This document shows, piece after piece, positions 32,998 through 37,944 of a stretch of DNA of 37,944 nt. Position 1 is the stretch's first letter, and every line of letters begins with the position of its first letter. The notes under the pieces are model-generated. The model was not told where the DNA came from. It did not search any database and worked only from the letters and a program-made list of their open reading frames with translations. The position numbers were made by a program, and so were the translations under genes. The DNA is from Ardenticatenia bacterium (lineage in GTDB: Bacteria; Chloroflexota; Anaerolineae; Ardenticatenales; Ardenticatenaceae): positions 1 to 37,944 of the forward strand of contig JAUZRY010000019.1 in the NCBI GenBank assembly GCA_030949995.1, given 5' to 3'.

Positions 32998-34679
32998 CCC
33001 AGATACCCCAGATCCCTTAACTGCTTCTCCACCTGCGCCAGTTCCTCCTCCGTGTACGCCTCCCCGGCTTCCGCGGCCAGCCCGACGGGCTCACGCTGGA
33101 TGGGGCGCCGGCGTGGCTCGCTCTCCTCGTCGAAGAGATCGAGCAACACGCGCCCGTCCGCCTCCTCAGGGACGGCCGCACCGGCCAGATGCAACACCGT
33201 GGGCGCGATGTCCATCAGGCCCACGTCCATGGCCCTGCCGGCGGGGATGCCCGGTCCGCAAGCGATGAAGAGCCCCTCCAGCGTGTGACTGGCGCTGCGC
33301 ACCGGCCGTGTGTCGAAGAGGGCGCCGAAGCCCAGCTCGGCCATCACGTCGGTGCGGTAGTCGTCCATGGCGATGAGCAGCTCCGGCGCCTCGGACAGGA
33401 AGGGGCCGTTGTAGATGGCTTCCTTGCGATGCACCTGGACGGCGACCGGTTCGCCCGTGTCCGGATGGCGGAGCGCCCGCAGCCCTGCCTCGATCTCGTC
33501 CAGCAAGCGGGCCGCCTCCACGCCAGGCTCCACAACCCCCTGGGGATCGCGCCCGCGCAGGTTCAGGTACAGGCTCGACTCGTCCGGGCAGTAGGCGCGG
33601 GTGCGGGACCAGTCCACCGGCAGGTGGTTGAGGCGCACCAGGCCCCGTTCCTTGGCGCGGACGTACTCGTCCCGCAGGAAGTTGGAGAGGGCGCGCTTCT
33701 TGAAGGGGTCCATCAGGCGGCGGAAGGTCGGTGACGCCTGGTTCAGCCAGAACAGCGGCGCCGAAAGCCGCCCGATGAGCCGCGTGCGCCAGCCCACCCG
33801 GCCGACCTCCGCCTCGTCCCGCAGCACCAGATACCCCCGCTCCCGCAGCCACTCGTTCAGGTAGAACGTCCGGTGCGTCGGCCCAAACCCGTGGTCCGAG
33901 ACCACGAACACCCAGTCGTCCGCATCCACGATCTCCAGCAACCGCCCCACCTGCTCATCGCTCGCCCGATACACCCGCTTCAGCGCGTCGCCGAAGTGCC
34001 GCGCCCGCTCCGGGTCGTGCTGGGGGTGCGTCGGGTCCATGTGCTTCCAGAACTGGTGGCTGGCCCGGTCCAGCGGGGCCAGGACGACCAGCGCCACCTG
34101 CCAAGGGCGGGTGCGCAGCAAGTGCTCGGCCACGTCGCCGTGCATCTGCAGGATGCGCAGGCGCTCGGGCAGCACCTCCGCCTCGTTGTCCCGCTCGATG
34201 CCCTTGGGGCTGATGAACTCGAAGGGGTGGCCCAGGAAGCGGTCCACCTCGCGGCTGAGCTCAGGCGGGTGGGTGTAGGTCAGGTTCCCTCGGTTGAGGG
34301 GGGCGGGCCAGCCGGAGACCAGGAACCCGCCCACCGGGCGCGGCGGGAAGGTCCCCGGCACGTGCAGGATGCCGGTCGGGATACCGCGGCGGTTGAGCCA
34401 CTCCCAGAAGGGGGGCGCCTGGCAGAAGGAGAAGTTGGCGAAGGTGTAGTCGTAGGTGCCGGGACGCCGCTGGCTGAAGCCGAAGACGCCCAGCTTGGCC
34501 GGGTTCATGCCGGTGACGAAGCAGTACCAGGCGGGGATGGAGCGCGGCGGGACCACGCTCCACAGCGTGCCCGACGTCCCCTCTGCCATCAGGCGGCGCA
34601 AATTGGGCAGGTCGTCCTGCCAACGGCGCACCAGGTGAGGGGAGGCGCCATCCAGGCCGATGATGAGGATACGGTTCAC
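32994..34679 (-). CDS. Type I phosphodiesterase/nucleotide pyrophosphatase (alkaline phosphatase superfamily)
   Basis: Metal-dependent hydrolase of the AP superfamily, 561 residues from GTG at 34679 (GAGGA upstream). The first metal ligand lies in ILIIGLDGA. PPRSIPAWYCFVTGMNP carries the predicted Ser/Thr nucleophile region. VVSDHGFGP holds the Asp-His ligands of the second metal. The overall layout matches the family often found inside glycan clusters of thermophiles, where it may cleave nucleotide sugars or phospho-linked intermediates; the substrate is unknown. The start overlaps the GT2 stop (GTGA) and the stop overlaps the next GT4 start. No signal peptide is visible, so it is likely cytoplasmic. 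Confidence 0.88.
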   Translation of the reverse strand: MNRILIIGLDGASPHLVRRWQDDLPNLRRLMAEGTSGTLWSVVPPRSIPAWYCFVTGMNPAKLGVFGFSQRRPGTYDYTFANFSFCQAPPFWEWLNRRGIPTGILHVPGTFPPRPVGGFLVSGWPAPLNRGNLTYTHPPELSREVDRFLGHPFEFISPKGIERDNEAEVLPERLRILQMHGDVAEHLLRTRPWQVALVVLAPLDRASHQFWKHMDPTHPQHDPERARHFGDALKRVYRASDEQVGRLLEIVDADDWVFVVSDHGFGPTHRTFYLNEWLRERGYLVLRDEAEVGRVGWRTRLIGRLSAPLFWLNQASPTFRRLMDPFKKRALSNFLRDEYVRAKERGLVRLNHLPVDWSRTRAYCPDESSLYLNLRGRDPQGVVEPGVEAARLLDEIEAGLRALRHPDTGEPVAVQVHRKEAIYNGPFLSEAPELLIAMDDYRTDVMAELGFGALFDTRPVRSASHTLEGLFIACGPGIPAGRAMDVGLMDIAPTVLHLAGAAVPEEADGRVLLDLFDEESEPRRRPIQREPVGLAAEAGEAYTEEELAQVEKQLRDLGYLG

Positions 34680-35576
34680 GATCGTCCTCGCGCGGCGTTG
34701 TGCCGTGGTTTGACAAATCGCCCGAGAAGTTGTCCCACGCAATCCGCTACCCGGCTCAGGTAGATGATGCCCGCCACATCCCAGGGCAACATTCGCAGGT
34801 CGAGCAGGAACAAGGCTGTGCGCTTCAGAAGGCGCAGGGACACACGTCCCAGGCCGGGGGCTTGGCGATGCTTGGCTTCAAAATAGTATACTCCAATACC
34901 GCGACGCACCTGCATCCGCCACTGTGCGCGCAGCGTGTACTCCCGGTGATGGGCCACCTTCAGCGGGATGTAGAGCAGCCGATACCCTCGCTGGGCGATG
35001 CGCAGCTTCAGGTCGGCGTCCTCGCCGGCGGCCACGGGGAAGCGCTCGTCGAAGCCGCCGACCTCCAGAAGCACGTCCTGGCGAAAGGCCACGTTGTTGG
35101 TCGCGAGGCCCGGCACCTCGTCCCCGCCCAACTGCTCCAGACCGGCGCGCTCGCCCCAGCGTTGAAGGCGCATGGCTCGCTCGGCGCGGGCCACCACGTG
35201 GGTTTGTAGGAGTTCCTCGGGCGCCTCCTGATAGCCGCCCACGCCGGCCGCCTCCGGCCAACGCCGAAACGCCTCGGCGAGGGTCGTCAGCCAGTTCGAG
35301 GGGACGATACAATCATCGTCGGTGAAGGCGACGATCTTCCCCCCGGGCAACCTCGATGCCCCGGTTGCGCGCCGCGGCAGGCCCCCGGTTCGGCTCTTGG
35401 CGGATGTAACGCACCTGAGGGAACTCGCGCTGCACCATCTCGCCGGTGCCGTCCGTGGAGCCGTCGTCCACGACGATGACGTCGTAATTGGGATAGTCCT
35501 GGCTCACAACCGCCTCTAAGCAACGGCGCAAGAGGTCTTTACGATTGTGAGTTGGGACGACGACAGAAATGTGCAT
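34676..35576 (-). CDS. Glycosyltransferase family 2, one homopolymer frameshift
   Basis: GT-A enzyme using a nucleotide sugar. The N-terminal part MHISVVVPTHNRKDLLRRCL with VVDDGSTDGT and the remaining domain (FTDDDCIVP, GATNN-type loop LATNNVAFRQ, GGFDERFPVAAGEDADL) are in different frames, joined at the C6 run at 35339-35344. Removing one base restores VARGKIVAFTDDD and a protein of about 299 residues. DDD is the divalent-metal motif; ED is the catalytic base pair. Its stop overlaps the PDE start. It is the first gene of the coupled glycan operon. The weak ribosome site before ATG 35576 leaves the start somewhat open. Confidence 0.88.
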
Positions 35577-35636
35577 AGGCTGCCCATTCCACCGTTACCA
35601 AGCATACCGGTGTCGGGTACCGTGAGGGGTGAGCAG

Positions 35637-37107
35637 TTACGATCGCCGTCGCCGGCGTCGTTTCCCCCCCCCCCGACTTCGCCGACGGCGGCGGCGAGAC
35701 GCGGCTGCGTCCCGTTCTTGTTCGGCGGAAGGTGAGGAGGAGAGAGCTCGTCGGCGTCCCCGGCGCCCTTTGGCTTCGGGCTTGCTGGCCGGCCGGTTGT
35801 CGGCAACAGGCTCGGAGATGTTGATCTTCGCTTCCCGGAAGGAGGTGTTCGGGGGCGGTGATGGCTCCGCCTGAAGGGAGAAGCGGCCGTTGCGCCGCAG
35901 CTCGTCCTGGGCAATTTGCCACGCTTCGGCCGGTGTCCGTGGTTGGTACCCGACTTGCTCGACGGACACCGGTAACCCATGTTGGGGGAAGAGGAGCCGC
36001 TGAAGTTGGGCCACAGCACGCCGGAGGTACGCCCAGACGTAGGCGTCCATCTCCGGGGATGGGCACCGGGCGGGGAGATCGTGGAAAGTCGTGCCCCCCC
36101 CAACGCTCGCGATACTCATAGGGGAGCGGGCTCTCTTCGTCTACATGATGACCGGCCAAGTGGGCCAAGGTCAGTGCCCACAGGCGTGGGGGTGACGCCA
36201 CATCCATGCTGTGGCCACCTATTGTCACCTTGCGGGGGGCTAAGGGCGCTAGCCGCTCCACGATGGCCAGGAGACCGCGTGTCGTCAGGCGAGTGTGGGT
36301 CAGGGGATCGTTGGCATGAAGGCTGCCACCCACTTGGATGAGGAGCACTTCGGGACCAAAGCGTTCCAGCACGGGCACGGCGCCGTGTTCCACGGCCCAC
36401 AGGGCGTGGTCGTCACTTGCATTCGGAGGAAGGGGCAAGTTCACGGAGGTGCCGGCCCCGATCTCAGAGGAAGAACCGGTGCCCGGGAACCCGAACTCGG
36501 GCCCCTGGTGGATGGAGATGGTGAGCACGTTGGGCTCCTCGGCAAAGGCGGCTTGCACAGCGTCGGCGTGGCGCGCATCAAGGTTCACATAAGCGACACG
36601 CCATCCGGCCTCCCGCAGCCGCATGATGGCCAGCACCACGTCGTTGTAGACGCCGAAGCCCCGTGCCTCGGCCGGACGCACCAGGTGATAGCCTCCCGCG
36701 GGCGTGAAGGCACAGGGACTTGTGCCGTCCACAATGACCTCAGCAACTGTCAGCACCGCGGCGACGTGGTGCCAGAAGTACCTGTGTATCTCGGGAAAAG
36801 GGGGCACTTGGTCGTGGCGTAGTCCCCAAGTGGCCGAGTCGAGCAAGCTGACGTGGCCGGTCTCAAGGGCGCGCACAGTGGCCACGTAATCAGAAGTGTG
36901 GAAACGCAGGAGCTCCTCTTCTGACTGTGCTCCGATTCCCACACGCGTTACGTGGGACCATGTTCCGGGTTGTCCGTCCATCTCGACAAGCCGCGCGAAA
37001 CGCAACACTTGAGCCGGACGGGGACCGTGCCGCCACCCCCGGGGCAGGCGCCACAGGGCCTCATCGAGCACTAAGGTCACACGCGGCACAGTGGGCGCTG
37101 GTGTCAT
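35637..37107 (-). CDS. HDAC/AcuC-fold protein without canonical zinc ligands, Arg-rich tail, one frameshift
   Basis: Related to histone deacetylases and AcuC. From ATG at 37107 the repaired chain is about 490 residues. The fold is clear: GGYHLVRPAEARGFGVYNDVV, VAYVNLDARHADAVQ, TISIHQGPEF, LIQVGGSLHANDPLTH and KVTIGGHSMD. Yet the HH pair of the active site reads HL. The Asp-x-His zinc motif DVHHGDG reads DARHADA, and the third ligand, Asp in GADxxxxDPL, is Ser. The protein is probably not a zinc deacetylase. A C8 run at 36094-36101 shifts the frame; beyond it lies about 160 residues ending in an Arg/Ser/Gly-rich tail (SRGGGKRRRRRRS) that includes a G11 tract, so the exact tail is unsure. Confidence 0.75.
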
Positions 37108-37299
37108 CAAGAGGCTCCTCTGTTCCGGTGGCACGTCGAATGGCGTCGTTGTACTTTAGCGACAAATGGAAAGCATGGCAAGTGAAGTGTCTCATCATCA
37201 GCGCTTGCCTCTCAGGGCTCGCTCGAGGCCGCCAAATGACCGCGTGTGCTTCACGGATTGAATAGGGCAGTGGTCCTCAGCATGATTTCCGGTATCATG

Positions 37300-37460
37300 A
37301 GGGCTGCAGATCGACTGCACTACGTTGTTCTCAACCTGGTGGAGAACACCCTCTTCATAACCCGGCCAGGAGGTCGGGTTACGATCTCCCTCCGATGTGC
37401 TCCGGGAAGGGTGGAGTGTACCGTGTGCGATACGGGGCCGGACATTCCGTGGAACACACC
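37300..37460 (+). pseudogene. Fragment of a sensor histidine kinase ATPase domain
   Basis: About 52 codons match the HATPase_c domain: ADRLHYVVLNLVENTLFITR (N-box with the ATP-contacting Asn), PGGRVTISLRCAPG, then DTGPDIP (G1 box, usually DTGPGIP). There is no HisKA region before it and no G2 box after it; the downstream sequence turns into unrelated residues. It lies in the 530-base stretch 37108-37635, which otherwise shows no convincing gene. It is most likely debris of a deleted two-component sensor. Confidence 0.55.
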
Positions 37461-37635
37461 TTGTCAGAAGTCGCTCAAGCGCCCTGATCGTTTACCACGA
37501 CTGCCACACCGGCTGTGTGGAATGGGAGCGCGAGGACATCTTTGAGGCGAGGATGTATGCGCCACAAATGGAGCCGAAGATACAGCGAGCACAGGTTCAA
37601 GCTGCTGTGCACGATGCGCAGCGCACCACCGCTCA

Positions 37636-37944
37636 TCACCGATCCCTCAGGCTTCGCACGGTGTCGGCCAAGCGGTCACCGTAGTGCTCCCAGGTGAAGG
37701 CTTTCGCGCGCCGACGGGCGGCCTGTCCCATCTCGAGGTGCAATCCCTCGTCGGCTCGAAGGTGCTCCAGCCGGGCGGCCAGCGCTTCCACATCCCGAAT
37801 CGGGACCAGGAACCCCTCGATGCCGTCACGCACCACGGAGCCGGCGTTGGGCGTGGTGACGACGGGCAGCCCACAGGCCAGCGCCTCATACGTGACCAGC
37901 GCGCTGCCTTCCTGCAGCGACGGGAAGACGAACACATCGGCCTG
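37636..37944 (-). CDS. Glycosyltransferase family 4, C-terminal part, cut by the window edge
   Basis: The frame is open to the right edge, so the N-terminal domain is not in the window. The visible 102 codons contain the donor-binding EX7E region of GT4 enzymes ([20 protein letters not shown], then GLPVVTTPNAGS) and the C-terminal helix (ARRRAKAFTWEHYGDRLADTV). It resembles the 31888-32997 product in this part but is clearly a different copy. Likely a further member of the glycan-synthesis genes that lie to its left. Confidence 0.85.
   Translation of the reverse strand, partial: QADVFVFPSLQEGSALVTYEALACGLPVVTTPNAGSVVRDGIEGFLVPIRDVEALAARLEHLRADEGLHLEMGQAARRRAKAFTWEHYGDRLADTVRSLRDR

Noticed and set aside
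37246..37545. A complete 99-residue protein at this place
   Set aside because: Only the central 50 residues have family similarity (HATPase fragment); both ends are low-quality sequence with no start signal.

Overview
The window is a GC-rich (roughly 60-65 % by eye), gene-dense bacterial segment. It is probably from a Chloroflexota-like (Anaerolineae or relatives) or similar Gram-positive-type genome. That placement is an inference from a large SRP RNA with an Alu domain, pdxST, a riboswitch-controlled rib operon, yabE next to ksgA, Uma2 and HEPN/MNT accessory genes, DUF2142-type membrane proteins and the GC content. No rRNA, tRNA, CRISPR array or intact transposase was recognised.

Layout. 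1-2334: 3' part of clpB, broken by about five frameshifts, then a terminator. 2555-3463: sugar-nucleotidyltransferase. 3674-8628 (minus): iron-uptake operon (helical lipoprotein, Fe3+-binding lipoprotein, double permease, ATPase). It diverges from a DtxR-family regulator and a GlpX-like phosphatase (8851-10549), with a palindrome between them. 10606-14536 (minus): FMN riboswitch, terminator, ribD, ribE, ribBA, ribH. 14666-16340 (minus): pdxS-pdxT with a near-consensus promoter. 16448-19257: YitT-family protein and an M1 metallopeptidase lipoprotein. 19273-20161 (minus): a DUF624-like membrane protein behind an unusual leader (promoter, 18-codon ORF, mutually exclusive helices, terminator). 20165-24796: CatE-like dioxygenase and two large membrane proteins. 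24821-27652 (minus): ksgA, yabE-like and the SRP RNA. 27682-37944: glycosyltransferases and a phosphodiesterase for surface glycans, interrupted by an accessory patch (Uma2, MNT, HEPN, KptA, a chimeric pseudogene, an antitoxin-like ORF), then an HDAC-fold protein lacking canonical zinc ligands, a histidine-kinase scrap and a truncated glycosyltransferase.

How it fits together. The left half is housekeeping and cofactor supply: proteostasis, iron, flavin, PLP, rRNA methylation and SRP. The right half is envelope glycan assembly with scattered toxin-antitoxin and RNA-repair genes and gene debris. Single-base length differences in G/C runs break ribD (twice), the GT2 gene and the HDAC gene; other small frameshifts affect clpB, ribH and ksgA. 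Most look like base-calling errors rather than biology, so those reading frames should be treated as provisional.

The best candidates for undescribed biology are the DUF624 leader RNA (19904-20161), the zinc-ligand-less HDAC homologue with an arginine-rich tail, and the iron operon with its novel first lipoprotein and divergent DtxR-type regulator.
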